A DNA stretch of 51,248 nt from an uncultured Lewinella sp. (GTDB lineage: Bacteria; Bacteroidota; Bacteroidia; Chitinophagales; Saprospiraceae). How positions within the stretch are numbered: position 1 is the stretch's first letter; every line of letters begins with the position of its first letter. The position numbers and the translations under genes were made by a program. The DNA is taken from NCBI GenBank assembly GCA_913057725.1, contig CAJXOS010000030.1, forward strand, positions 1-51,248, in the 5' to 3' direction. Below, one piece after another: positions 1-8,762 of the stretch. Under the pieces are notes generated by a model, which searched no databases, was not told the DNA's origin, and saw only the letters and a list, made by a program, of their open reading frames with translations.

Positions 1-1
1 C

Positions 2-905
2 GAGACCGGTGTTTTCACCATCCATACCTTGGTATATGATCCTGCGACCCTGGATCTGAGTATTGTAGAGTTTGGCGTAACGACTGGTTTCGACGTAAAC
101 GGTTTACTGATTCAAGGCGGTGGCGACATCTGTGGTGCGCTAGACGTTTTTGGTGCGCACTTCGATGTGCAAGAATGTCCATGCGCAGCAGAAGCAGGTC
201 AACTCAGCCCGCTCAATCATGATTGCCTGGATGGTACGGTAGAACTGGCTGCAGGTATTGTAGATGATCCGGTTGTGCCAGATGGTTTCTCTGTACTCTA
301 CGTCTTGACATCAGGCTCAGGTTTGGTGATTGAAGCGGTGAATGCAGAACCTGAATTCACGGTAGATGAAACGGGTACCTTCACGATCCATACCTTGGTA
401 TATGATCCTACAACCCTGGATCTAAGTATTGTGGAGTTCGGTGTTACGACCGGTTTTGATGTAAACGGTCTGTTGATTCAAGGTGGTGGCGATATTTGTG
501 CTGCCCTAGATGTAGCAGGTGCTCCATTTCAGGTAGAGGAATGTCCCTGTGAGGCCGAAGCAGGAGTTCTAAAAACAACCAATGGTCCTTGCCTTGAAAA
601 TGGTGCAGCTTTGATCGATTTTGAGGAGTTGAACCCTCCAGTCGTGCCGGATAACTACGAGGTGCTTTACGTACTTACATCTGGCAATGGCTTGATTATT
701 GAGCAAGTAAGTACAGATACGGAGTTTACGGTGAATACCACCGGACGCTTTACGGCTCATACCTTGGTTTACAATCCAACTACTCTTGATTTGAGTATTG
801 TAGAACCAGGAGTCACTTCTGCTTTCGCAGTAAACAGTTTACTTATTCAAGGTGGCGGTGATATTTGTGCCTCTTTGGACTTGGCCGGCTTAGCTTACGA
901 TATTG
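2..905 (+). repeat. tandem coding repeats, ~122-codon units
   Basis: Equivalent points of successive units (the 'ETG.F..HTLVY' codons) lie at 2, 368 and 737, giving periods of 366 and 369 bases. The first two units are close to identical at the DNA level over long stretches, while the third has drifted more. The array runs off the left edge, so the total copy number cannot be seen here. Confidence 0.9.
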
Positions 906-1174
906 AGCTATGTACTAACCTACTTCCACAGGGTACCATCTTCCCTAATCCAGTACAGGATGTATTGAACATCCAAACACCTGAGATTTACCTGGAGCAA
1001 GGCATGCGGGTATCCGTTTTTGGTATCAATGGCCAATTAATGAGAACAGTGGTAATTGAAGAGCCGCAAGCAATTGAGCAAATCATGATGAATGATATGC
1101 CTGCTAGTATGTACCAAGTCGTGCTTGAAGGTCTGCAAGGTGGATACCGTGGAGCACGAGTACTGAAGTACTAA
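2..1174 (+). CDS. T9SS-secreted repeat surface protein, 5' end missing
   Basis: The reading frame is already open at the window edge, so this is the C-terminal part (about 390 residues) of a longer protein. It consists of near-identical units of about 122 residues. Each carries the core 'LDLSIVE.GVT', 'VNGLLIQGGGDIC' and 'ECPC.AEAG', with cysteines at fixed places that could form disulfides within each unit. The last ~80 residues match a T9SS type A sorting domain: 'FPNPVQDVLNIQ', then 'SVFGINGQLM', then a terminal strand ending in 'ARVLKY'. In this family the domain directs export across the outer membrane and surface attachment. The binding target is unknown; adhesion or a structural role is a guess. 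A hairpin terminator follows the stop codon. The frame call is certain; the function is not. Confidence 0.9.
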   Translation, partial: ETGVFTIHTLVYDPATLDLSIVEFGVTTGFDVNGLLIQGGGDICGALDVFGAHFDVQECPCAAEAGQLSPLNHDCLDGTVELAAGIVDDPVVPDGFSVLYVLTSGSGLVIEAVNAEPEFTVDETGTFTIHTLVYDPTTLDLSIVEFGVTTGFDVNGLLIQGGGDICAALDVAGAPFQVEECPCEAEAGVLKTTNGPCLENGAALIDFEELNPPVVPDNYEVLYVLTSGNGLIIEQVSTDTEFTVNTTGRFTAHTLVYNPTTLDLSIVEPGVTSAFAVNSLLIQGGGDICASLDLAGLAYDIELCTNLLPQGTIFPNPVQDVLNIQTPEIYLEQGMRVSVFGINGQLMRTVVIEEPQAIEQIMMNDMPASMYQVVLEGLQGGYRGARVLKY

Positions 1175-1224
1175 AATACCGAGGGCAAATGTCTTTTCTT
1201 TCCTGACAGCTGCCTATGAAAATA

Positions 1225-1275
1225 GCCGTCCTGTGTTTTCCAGTTCTTGGAAATGCAGGACGGCTTTTCCTTTTT
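1225..1275. terminator. hairpin terminator, probably bidirectional
   Basis: The arms 'gccgtcctg' (1225-1233) and 'caggacggc' (1256-1264) pair perfectly. The loop contains a second stem (tttcca/tggaaa). A T-rich run follows on the plus strand to 1275, and a shorter T-rich run lies on the other side. It sits between two convergent genes and reaches the stop codon of the minus-strand one. Confidence 0.8.
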
Positions 1276-3700
1276 AGTTATTTACCCTACCTCTTTCATC
1301 TGCCGATCCGGTCTGGCGATTTCTAGCAGCTTTAACGCTGCTACTACCAAAGTTGTAGGTATAGGTGACACGTATACGGCGTTCTGCAAAGCCAAACTTG
1401 CCGCGATAGTTTAGGTTGATCTCTGGTTGGTTGGCTTCTGATTCCCAGTTTCCTTCTAAAAGGTTAGCGCCATTGATGCGCAAGCTACTGCGGTCACTCA
1501 ACGATTTCTGCAGACCAATAGCAATATCCCCAAAGGCCTTCGATTTCACTAAACCAAAAGCAACCGGCGACATAAAGAAACCATTGATTTCCAGATTTAT
1601 TTCTCCTGGAAGCTGGAAGGTCTGGGTGGTGTTACCACGGAAAGTGCTACCGTTAGAGCGTACTTCCTGACCATCGATGGTGAATTGATTGTCCTGCCAG
1701 AAACCAACAAGGTTGTTCCGCATGGACCACCAAGGGGTGACCTGGACCGGGAAGGAAATACTCAGACCAACATCCTGGCGATAATCCTGGTTAACAGCAG
1801 AATTGACTTGCTGATTTGTTTCAGGATCGACCTGCGGCTGGAAACCAGAAATGGCATTGTCCGCGTAGCCATAATTGACATTGAAGAACCAGCTCTTCAA
1901 ACGATAGCTGAAGCTAAAGTTGTCGCTAAAGGCAGGTTGTAGAGTGACATTACCGGTCAACAAAGTATTCGGGTCCAAGAAGATGACGAAGGGCGCCAGG
2001 TTGGTATACGCTGGGCGGTTAATTCGCCGACTATAGGAAACAGATACTTGTTGGTTGTCGGCTAGTTCTTGAGAGACGAATACACTTGGGAATAAATTGC
2101 CGTACTCGCGGTCAATGATGTCGGGTTCATCAAGTGTGCCCAAGTTGGAGTCAGTGTATTCATAACGAAGCCCTGCTTTGACTCCAGTCTTCGGAGTGAT
2201 CTGCCAGGACAAAGAAGTGTAGGCCGCTCCAATTTTTTCTTCTAAAGTATACTCGGCGGTATATTGGTCATCACTGATCCACTCATCCGCAATCAGGTTT
2301 TCCACCGAAAAATCATTGTTGAATTCAGAGAGCGTCCCCTTCACACCGGCCTCGAAGCTTATGCCTTCCGCAAGATCACGGGTAAAGTCGAGCTTACCTA
2401 CATAGATATCAATAGGCGTCGTTTTACCTACTCTCACTTCCTCTTCGGAGGTGAGAATACCCTTTGAGTCGAAGAACTGGTTGAGGTAGTCCGTAGGGTT
2501 GGAGTTTTGGTAATTGGCGTAATCCAAGTCGAAAGTCAGGCGCCCGCCGGCCTTGAATTCATGCTGTACGTTGAGGTTGCCCAGCCAGGCTGTCCAAAGA
2601 TTGGTTTCACGGTTGTCAATGATCAGTTGGTCTACTAGTTCACGGTCTTCAAAACGATTGATGGTATTGATTGCATCCATTCGCCAATCCCGCTCGGACC
2701 AGGTGCCGAGGATACCTATAACGGTCTGGTCACTTAGTTGAAAATCGACACCAAGACGGGCGTTCTGATTCTCAAGGGTAGGGTCTCGATCACTGACATT
2801 GTCGTTCTCCAATAGTACGCCTTCTGAAAGGACAGAGCGGTAGTTAGTGAACTGTTGTTCAGTATGATTGAAGTCATAGCCGTAGTCGCCGTAGAGATTC
2901 CAGGCACCATTACGGTAGTTGAAGTTGATATTGCTACCGTACTTTTCGTTGGCGCCATATCCAAGGGAGGCATTCACCGCGCCATTTAATCCTTCTTCTA
3001 AGTTCTTCTTAAGAATAATGGAAATGATACCAGCATTCCCTTCCGCATCAAAGTTGGCGGGTGGGGTAGTGATAAGCTCGATTCGGTCCACATTATCCGC
3101 GGGCATGCCGTCCAACATCTGAATAATCGTCTCTACAGGGAGGCGACTTATCTTGTTGTTGATCATTACGATTACGCCAGCCTTACCACTGATGGCAATG
3201 CTATTGCTCTGTCGATTAACGATAACTCCTGGGGATCGTTCCAGTACTTCCAGTGCCGTACTTCCGGCAGCTGTGACACTTTGAGCGACATTGACTACGA
3301 GGCGGTCGATTCGTTGCTCAAAGAGTGGCTTCTTCGCCACTACTTCTACTTCTTCTAATTCGAGTGCTCCGCTTTGCATACGGAAGGCACCGAGATCGCG
3401 CTCACTTTCGTTATTTGAAATCTCGAATGTGGCAGAGAAGAGATCTTCATAACCGATGAGGCTAATACCCAAGAGATATTCGCCGGCGGGCGCTTCTTCA
3501 AACATAAAGCTACCATCATCTTCGGTCACGGCTCCTTTAACCAGGAGTGAGTCACTAGCATTGAGCAACATAACACCAGCATAGGACAAGGGAGTTTGAT
3601 CTCCGTCCAAGACAGTGCCTTTTATGATGGTTTGAGAAAATAAGGATGGGCACAATAGCAAAAATGCTACCGCCAGGAGACAGTAAGGTGGGTGATTCAT
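1274..3700 (-). CDS. TonB-receptor-like outer-membrane barrel (OMP_b-brl_3 type)
   Basis: An 808-residue protein with a signal peptide (residues 1-23, ending in SLFSQ). Next comes a carboxypeptidase-regulatory-like beta domain (about 24-110, 'IKGTVLDGDQTPLSYAGV'). A plug-like region follows (about 120-235, with 'LEVLERSPGVIV', 'DRIELITTPPANFDAEG' and 'GIISIILKK'), then a long barrel ending in the strand 'RIRVTYTYNFG'. This is the architecture of Bacteroidota TonB-dependent receptor relatives. No SusD partner lies nearby, so a polysaccharide-utilisation locus is unlikely. About 20 polar residues follow the last barrel strand, which is slightly unusual. The substrate cannot be inferred. The ATG at 3700 is supported by the signal peptide. 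Confidence 0.88.
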   Translation of the reverse strand: MNHPPYCLLAVAFLLLCPSLFSQTIIKGTVLDGDQTPLSYAGVMLLNASDSLLVKGAVTEDDGSFMFEEAPAGEYLLGISLIGYEDLFSATFEISNNESERDLGAFRMQSGALELEEVEVVAKKPLFEQRIDRLVVNVAQSVTAAGSTALEVLERSPGVIVNRQSNSIAISGKAGVIVMINNKISRLPVETIIQMLDGMPADNVDRIELITTPPANFDAEGNAGIISIILKKNLEEGLNGAVNASLGYGANEKYGSNINFNYRNGAWNLYGDYGYDFNHTEQQFTNYRSVLSEGVLLENDNVSDRDPTLENQNARLGVDFQLSDQTVIGILGTWSERDWRMDAINTINRFEDRELVDQLIIDNRETNLWTAWLGNLNVQHEFKAGGRLTFDLDYANYQNSNPTDYLNQFFDSKGILTSEEEVRVGKTTPIDIYVGKLDFTRDLAEGISFEAGVKGTLSEFNNDFSVENLIADEWISDDQYTAEYTLEEKIGAAYTSLSWQITPKTGVKAGLRYEYTDSNLGTLDEPDIIDREYGNLFPSVFVSQELADNQQVSVSYSRRINRPAYTNLAPFVIFLDPNTLLTGNVTLQPAFSDNFSFSYRLKSWFFNVNYGYADNAISGFQPQVDPETNQQVNSAVNQDYRQDVGLSISFPVQVTPWWSMRNNLVGFWQDNQFTIDGQEVRSNGSTFRGNTTQTFQLPGEINLEINGFFMSPVAFGLVKSKAFGDIAIGLQKSLSDRSSLRINGANLLEGNWESEANQPEINLNYRGKFGFAERRIRVTYTYNFGSSSVKAARNRQTGSADERGRVNN

Positions 3701-3995
3701 AACGCAGGTTTTCGGTGTAATTTATTGAATAACCTAAGCCTATGCAGTACTGCACAGCTTTGTGTTTATCAATGAATTACAACAGTCGGATATAAAAAAG
3801 AGTCCCTTTACGCCCCTTTTTAGGAGATGGTTGTAAAGGATTGACTTTACAAAGATGCAGAATAACGAAAATGGATGCTTGGCAAAAGTGTTAATGTGGA
3901 TGAAATTGCCATATAATGCTATAAAACGCTGATGAAGTCCTACTTGCGCTAGCTTTAATCAACAGGAATTCAGTTGGGTCTTGTTTAATAAATTA

Positions 3996-4027
3996 TTTGT
4001 TTAAAAATTGTCTTTTGCTTAACTTTG
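3996..4027 (+). promoter_or_regulatory. parC promoter, TTTG-N20-TAACTTTG
   Basis: TTTG at 3996-3999 is followed after exactly 20 bases by TAACTTTG at 4020-4027. This matches the known Bacteroidota -33/-7 consensus (TTTG, about 19-21 bases, TAnnTTTG). Transcription would start near 4034, leaving a leader of about 190 bases before parC. Confidence 0.7.
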
Positions 4028-4051
4028 CTTGAATTATTTATCTTCGGCTTT

Positions 4052-4155
4052 TATACCGCATAGGAAAGAGTTTTAGCGAAGCTAGTACCTGTTCCGGCGA
4101 GTATATACTCGGGGCGAAAGAGGTTTGAATATTTAAACTAATTCGTTCGCGATAC
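4052..4155 (+). repeat. structured leader element, copy 1
   Basis: Three consecutive hairpins are visible. The first has an inner stem tagc/gcta (4074-4077, 4081-4084) inside ggaa/ttcc (4063-4066, 4092-4095). The second is the perfect palindrome cgagtatatactcg (4098-4111). The third is gtttgaat/atttaaac (4123-4138, one G-T pair), flanked by cgaa (4115-4118) and ttcg (4142-4145). The copy at 8644-8747 has the same layout with different stem bases. It begins 24 bases after the -7 box and ends 67 bases before parC. It could be a leader RNA or a REP-like DNA repeat. Confidence 0.7.
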
Positions 4156-4222
4156 AATCAATAAGCAGTAGAAGAAAAGCACCTGGATCTAAGTAGATAC
4201 AGGTATTTGTGAAGCAATATTT

Positions 4223-6871
4223 ATGAGCCAAACGCAGGACCCTGACAAGAATGGACAAGCCCAAATGGGCGGAGGAGACAATATTGTTACCCTACGAGGA
4301 ATGTACAAGGATTACTTCCTGGATTATGCCAGTTATGTAATTCTAGAGCGTGCCGTACCAGCCGTTTTGGATGGGCTGAAGCCTGTTCAGCGCCGGATAC
4401 TTCACGCGATGAAGCAGATGGATGATGGTCGTTATCACAAAGTGGCTAACATCATCGGCCAAACCATGCAGTACCACCCTCACGGTGATGCCGCTATCGG
4501 TGATGCCCTCGTAAACCTTGGGCAAAAAGATCTTCTTATTGATCCACAGGGTAACTGGGGGGATTCTCGGACCGGTGATCGCGCGGCCGCTTCCCGTTAT
4601 ATCGAGGCACGCCTGACCAAGTTTGCGCTGGAAGTGGCCTTCAATCCACAAACAACCGATTGGCAGCTATCTTACGATGGCCGGAAGAAAGAGCCGGTTC
4701 ACCTACCGGTCAAGTTTCCATTGTTATTGAGCCAGGGGGCAGAGGGTATTGCGGTAGGTCTGAGCACTAAGATTCTTCCGCATAACTTCAATGAACTGAT
4801 CAAAGCTTCCATCAAAATCCTGGAGGAGAAGCGCGTTAAGATCTACCCCGATTTCCATACCGGCGGGATGATCGATGTAACCGATTACCAGGGTGGTAAA
4901 CGTGGAGGCCGCGTGAAGGTGCGTTGCCGGATTGAAAAGATCGACAATAAGAACCTGGCGATCCGCGAGTTGCCATTTGGTGTGACTACGACCTCTTTGA
5001 TCGATAGCATCATCAAAGCCAATGATAAAGGCAAGATCAAGATCAAGCGTGTTACGGATAATACCGCTGCTGATGTAGAGATTGCTATTGAGCTAGCCAA
5101 CGGCGTATCCCCTGATCTGACGGTGGATGCACTCTATGCTTTTACTAATTGCGAGCTGTCAATCTCTCCTAACGCTTGTGTAATCATCGATGATAAGCCG
5201 CACTTCCTCACTGTGGAGGAGCTGTTGCGTATTTCTACCGATCACACGAAGGCACTCCTGAAGATGGAGTTGGAGATCCGGCAGAAGGAACTGGAGGAAA
5301 AGCTGCATTTCGCCAGCTTAGAGAAGATCTTCATCGGTGAGCGTATCTATCGTGATATCGAGGAAGCAGAGACCTGGGAAGCAGTATTGGAGATCATTGA
5401 AAAAGGTCTACGCAAGTACGTACGTGTTCCTGGTGAAAAGACTAAGGCTGGGGATGATCGTCTGCCACTGCTACGCGACATTACAGAAGACGATATTGTT
5501 CGCTTGACGGAAATCAAGATTAAGCGAATTTCCAAGTACAACACCTTCAAGGCAGAAGAGCAAATTGCCAAATTGGAGGAAGAACTAGCTCAGGTAAAAC
5601 ACGACCTGGCTAATCTGACGGCCTACGCGATTGCCTACTTTGAGCACTTGCTTAAGAAGTACGGTAAGGACCAAGATCGTAAGACAGAGATTACCACCTT
5701 TGAAAAGGTACAGCCTGCACAGGTGGTGGTTAATAACGCCAAGCTCTACGCAAATCTGAAAGAAGGATTTGTAGGTATGAGCTTAAAGAAGGACGACTTT
5801 ATTACTGATTGCTCGGATATCGATGATGTAATCGTGTTCCGTAGGGACGGTAAATTCGTCGTTACCCGTATTGCAGACAAGACTTTCGTCGGAAAGAATA
5901 TCATCCACGTAGCTGTCTGGAAGAAAGGGGATGACCGTACCACCTACAATATGGCTTACGTAGACGCCAAGACAGGGCGGGCCATGATCAAGCGCTTTAA
6001 TGTTACAGCCATTACGCGCGATAAAGAATACGATCTAACCACCGGGCATAAGCTCAATAAGGTACTTTACTTCAGTGCTAACCCTAACGGGGAAGCGGAA
6101 ATTATCAATGTTCAGCTTTCACCAAATGCGAAGGCTCGCATCAAGAACTTTGATATCGATTTTGGAGAAATTGCTATCAAAGGCCGTGGATCCAAGGGGA
6201 ATATTATGACTCGCTACGGTGTACGTAAGATTATCCTGAAAGAGGTAGGTAAGTCTACGCTAGGTGCCATGAAAATCTGGATGGATGAAGTTAGTGGTCG
6301 TTTGAATAAAGATGAGCGCGGATTGTTCCTGGGAGCATTTGATACCGGCGATCAAGTGTTAGCGGTCTATACCGATGGTAGCTATGAGCTCATGGAACTA
6401 GATCTGAACAAGAAGTTTGAGCCCAAAGAGCTCTTCCACGTAGGAAAGTACACAGATGCTGTTGTTATCTCAGCGGTCTACTATGAAGGAGAGCGCAAGT
6501 GGACTATGGTGAAGCGCTTCAAGGTGGAGACCTCCAAGCTCGGACAACGCTATCCGTTCCTAACAGAGCATAAGCAAACCAAACTCCTGTTTGCCTCGGT
6601 AGAAGAAGCGCCAACAGTAGCTTACAATTACCGAACCAAGGAAGGTAAAGTAGAAAAAGAAGTAGCCTTGGCCGAGTTCATTGATGTGAAAGGCTGGAAG
6701 TCGCTGGGTAATAAGTTGGAAGATGTGAAAATCACTATTCCAAAGCGGCAACCGAAGAAAGCTGCGGCTAAGACAGAGAAGAAACCAGCTGCTGACCAAT
6801 CAGATAAGTTAAGCGCGGGCGATAGCATCGAGTTTGATCTCGATGATAACGGACAGGCCAAAATGTTCTAA
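4223..6871 (+). CDS. parC: DNA topoisomerase IV subunit A
   Basis: An 882-residue type IIA topoisomerase cleavage subunit, which cuts and rejoins DNA to separate daughter chromosomes together with ParE (not in this window). The N-terminal domain shows 'GLKPVQRRILHAM' (51-63), the 'MQYHPHGDA' region (82-90) and the catalytic tyrosine Y126 in 'AAASRYIEARL'. 'LLSQGAEGIAVGLSTKILPH' is typical of Bacteroidota ParC rather than GyrA. A coiled-coil tower (about 355-480) and a beta-pinwheel C-terminal region follow. The tail is lysine-rich and then acidic (about 835-882). The ATG at 4223 has no Shine-Dalgarno sequence, which is normal in this phylum. Regulation may involve the long structured leader. 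An acetyltransferase gene follows after three bases. Confidence 0.93.
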   Translation: MSQTQDPDKNGQAQMGGGDNIVTLRGMYKDYFLDYASYVILERAVPAVLDGLKPVQRRILHAMKQMDDGRYHKVANIIGQTMQYHPHGDAAIGDALVNLGQKDLLIDPQGNWGDSRTGDRAAASRYIEARLTKFALEVAFNPQTTDWQLSYDGRKKEPVHLPVKFPLLLSQGAEGIAVGLSTKILPHNFNELIKASIKILEEKRVKIYPDFHTGGMIDVTDYQGGKRGGRVKVRCRIEKIDNKNLAIRELPFGVTTTSLIDSIIKANDKGKIKIKRVTDNTAADVEIAIELANGVSPDLTVDALYAFTNCELSISPNACVIIDDKPHFLTVEELLRISTDHTKALLKMELEIRQKELEEKLHFASLEKIFIGERIYRDIEEAETWEAVLEIIEKGLRKYVRVPGEKTKAGDDRLPLLRDITEDDIVRLTEIKIKRISKYNTFKAEEQIAKLEEELAQVKHDLANLTAYAIAYFEHLLKKYGKDQDRKTEITTFEKVQPAQVVVNNAKLYANLKEGFVGMSLKKDDFITDCSDIDDVIVFRRDGKFVVTRIADKTFVGKNIIHVAVWKKGDDRTTYNMAYVDAKTGRAMIKRFNVTAITRDKEYDLTTGHKLNKVLYFSANPNGEAEIINVQLSPNAKARIKNFDIDFGEIAIKGRGSKGNIMTRYGVRKIILKEVGKSTLGAMKIWMDEVSGRLNKDERGLFLGAFDTGDQVLAVYTDGSYELMELDLNKKFEPKELFHVGKYTDAVVISAVYYEGERKWTMVKRFKVETSKLGQRYPFLTEHKQTKLLFASVEEAPTVAYNYRTKEGKVEKEVALAEFIDVKGWKSLGNKLEDVKITIPKRQPKKAAAKTEKKPAADQSDKLSAGDSIEFDLDDNGQAKMF

Positions 6872-6874
6872 GTT

Positions 6875-7429
6875 ATGTTGCAATATCTCGCAGCTACGGA
6901 TGATGATCTGCCTGCTCTCTTGCGTCTGCAGCAAGAGAACCTACCTAAGAGCATCAGCAAGCAAGAAGCTATTGAACAGGGCTTCCTAACGGTAGAGCAT
7001 GATCTGCCGTTACTGCGAGATATGAATAATGCCTGTGCCCACACCATTGCCAAAGACCATGATAAGCTGGCTGGTTATGCGTTAAGTATGACTAGAAGTT
7101 TTGACGAACGCATTCCCATTCTGAAGCCATTATTTGCTTTAGTGGATCAACTGCAGTGGGAAGGGCGTGTGGTGAAAGATATACCCTACATCTTGATGGG
7201 GCAGGTGTGCGTTGCCAAAGATTTTCGCGGACAAGGCGTGTTTTCAGGGCTTTACCGTGAAATGCAAAAGCGAATGTCAAAAGATTTCGAATTGATCATT
7301 ACCGAGATCTCCACTCGTAATACCCGTTCGATCCGTGCACACCAAAAGGTGGGCTTCATAGATATGCACCAATACCAGGCTCCTGATGGCGAGGAGTGGG
7401 TCGTGGTAGGACTTCCGTGTTCTGCCTAA
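6875..7429 (+). CDS. GNAT-family N-acetyltransferase
   Basis: A 184-residue protein with the acetyl-CoA-binding signature of GNAT enzymes: 'GQVCVAKDFRGQGVFSGLY', i.e. beta-4 followed by R-G-x-G. A later 'STRNTRSIRAHQKVGFI' matches the usual C-terminal motif, where a second asparagine-rich helix leads into beta-6. The substrate is unknown; a small-molecule amine or a protein N-terminus are both possible. It starts three bases after the parC stop codon, so it is almost certainly co-transcribed with parC. The N-terminal third is less conserved and may set specificity. The call to family is firm; the target is not known. Confidence 0.85.
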   Translation: MLQYLAATDDDLPALLRLQQENLPKSISKQEAIEQGFLTVEHDLPLLRDMNNACAHTIAKDHDKLAGYALSMTRSFDERIPILKPLFALVDQLQWEGRVVKDIPYILMGQVCVAKDFRGQGVFSGLYREMQKRMSKDFELIITEISTRNTRSIRAHQKVGFIDMHQYQAPDGEEWVVVGLPCSA

Positions 7430-7542
7430 GTCTTGCTTGTTAGTACTCTTGATCTTAGTGTTATTCCAAAACATACTCGATTTCCCCAGCAAATACGTAC
7501 CTTAGATCGCCTTAGAGAATCAACAATATTGCTAAGCCCGCT

Positions 7543-8544
7543 ATGAAAGCAGTTATCCCCGTTGCGGGGGCCGGAAAACGCTTACGTCCGTTGACGTATA
7601 CCCAACCTAAGCCGCTGATTCCGGTAGCCGGAAAGCCGATCATTTCCTTTATTATCGACCAACTCTTAGAGGTAGGGGTGGAGGAGTTTGTGTTTATTAT
7701 CGGTTATCTCGGCGAAAAAATCCAATCCTATATCCAGGAAGCTTATCCCGACCTGAATGCAGAGTTTGTTGTTCAGTTGGATCGGCGAGGATCTGGCCAT
7801 GCGCTTTGGATGGCTCGTGAAACATTTGCGGATGCAGAGGAGATCATCATCTTTTTTGGTGATGTTATCATTGATGCTAACATTCAAGAGATTGTGCGAA
7901 ATGAGCATTCTTGTCTGGCCGTTCGCAAAGTGACAGACCCACGGCAGTTTGGTATTGTTGAGCTCAAACAGAATGGTACTGTTAACCGACTGATAGAAAA
8001 GCCACGTATTCCTAAGTCCGACCTTGCTATGGTGGGAGTCTATAAGATCAAGGAGGTGGACTTACTGTTAGATGCGCTGGACTTCAACATTAGCCGCGAG
8101 ATCAAAACGGATGATAACTATCCCCTGACCGATGCTTTGATGCGGATGGTGGAAAAGGACGTTCACTTTGAAATTTATCCAGTTGATAACTGGTTTGATT
8201 GTGGCCAGCGGGAAGTACTGCTCGAAACAAACGCAATCTTCCTGGATCGGGAAGGATTTGCTTCCAGGGATATTCCTAATCTTGAGAATTCGATTATCAT
8301 CCATCCGGTTAGTATCGGACAGGATTGTAAGATCGCTAATAGTATCATTGGGCCGCACGTAACCGTTGGCTCGAATGTTCAGGTTAATAATGCAATCCTA
8401 AAAAACTCCATTATTGGTAACTACACCAGTATTAAGGAGGTGATTCTACAACGCTCAGTGGTAGGGAATGATACTTCTATTACCGGCCTACGGCAAAGCC
8501 TGAATATCGGCGACAATACAGAAATCGACTTTAGCAACGGATAG
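7543..8544 (+). CDS. sugar-phosphate nucleotidyltransferase with beta-helix tail
   Basis: A 333-residue protein. It opens with the nucleotidyltransferase signature 'GAGKRLRPLTYTQPKPLIPV' (residues 9-28), followed by 'GKPII'. The Rossmann-like domain (about 1-235) includes 'FGDVIID' (metal/nucleotide site) and 'IEKPRIPKS'. From about residue 250 there are hexapeptide-type repeats ('IGQDCKIANSIIGPHVTVGS') forming a short left-handed beta-helix. Relatives join a nucleoside triphosphate to a sugar 1-phosphate for surface polysaccharides (RmlA-like or GlmU-like). The exact sugar and nucleotide cannot be read from the sequence. It is the last gene before the folded element at 8644 and is probably its own unit, with a -7-like TACCTTAG at 7499-7506. 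Confidence 0.87.
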   Translation: MKAVIPVAGAGKRLRPLTYTQPKPLIPVAGKPIISFIIDQLLEVGVEEFVFIIGYLGEKIQSYIQEAYPDLNAEFVVQLDRRGSGHALWMARETFADAEEIIIFFGDVIIDANIQEIVRNEHSCLAVRKVTDPRQFGIVELKQNGTVNRLIEKPRIPKSDLAMVGVYKIKEVDLLLDALDFNISREIKTDDNYPLTDALMRMVEKDVHFEIYPVDNWFDCGQREVLLETNAIFLDREGFASRDIPNLENSIIIHPVSIGQDCKIANSIIGPHVTVGSNVQVNNAILKNSIIGNYTSIKEVILQRSVVGNDTSITGLRQSLNIGDNTEIDFSNG

Positions 8545-8588
8545 AGAATAAGATCAGCAACCTGACTTTTTCAAAAAATGGGTTTGGT

Positions 8589-8620
8589 TTTGCTGCGAAT
8601 TGCCGGTATTTTTAATTTAG
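8589..8620 (+). promoter_or_regulatory. probable promoter, TTTG-N20-TAATTTAG
   Basis: TTTG (8589-8592) and TAATTTAG (8613-8620, one mismatch to TAnnTTTG) are exactly 20 bases apart. This is the same spacing as the parC promoter. Initiation near 8627 would place the folded element at 8644-8747 in the leader of the small GG-leader gene. Confidence 0.5.
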
Positions 8621-8643
8621 GCAAAGTAGCTCTTTATCTCTTG

Positions 8644-8747
8644 TATACCGCTTACGAAGTGCCTTTGGCTTTGCCAAATTTCTTCGAGCGAGTATATACT
8701 CGAAGCGAATACAGTTTGAATATCCAAACTGATTCGACTTCGGTATA
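8644..8747 (+). repeat. structured leader element, copy 2
   Basis: The outer arms tataccg (8644-8650) and cggtata (8741-8747) pair perfectly. Inside are three hairpins: cgaag/cttcg (8655-8659, 8682-8686) enclosing tttggc/gccaaa (8664-8669, 8673-8678); the palindrome cgagtatatactcg (8689-8702), identical to copy 1; and cgaat-a-cagtttg / caaactg-attcg (8706-8718, 8725-8736). Relative to copy 1 several stem bases differ on both arms so that pairing is kept. It starts 23 bases after the -7 box and ends 15 bases before the next start codon. Confidence 0.75.
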
Positions 8748-8762
8748 AAACACGATCTGATT

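Larger units (their letters stand above)
3701..4222. other. 522-base divergent intergenic region
   Basis: It separates the barrel gene (minus) from parC (plus). The left half is AT-rich, and I see no credible gene or clear minus-strand promoter in it. The right half holds a consensus-like promoter (3996-4027) and a folded repeat element (4052-4155), both described separately. Confidence 0.7.
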
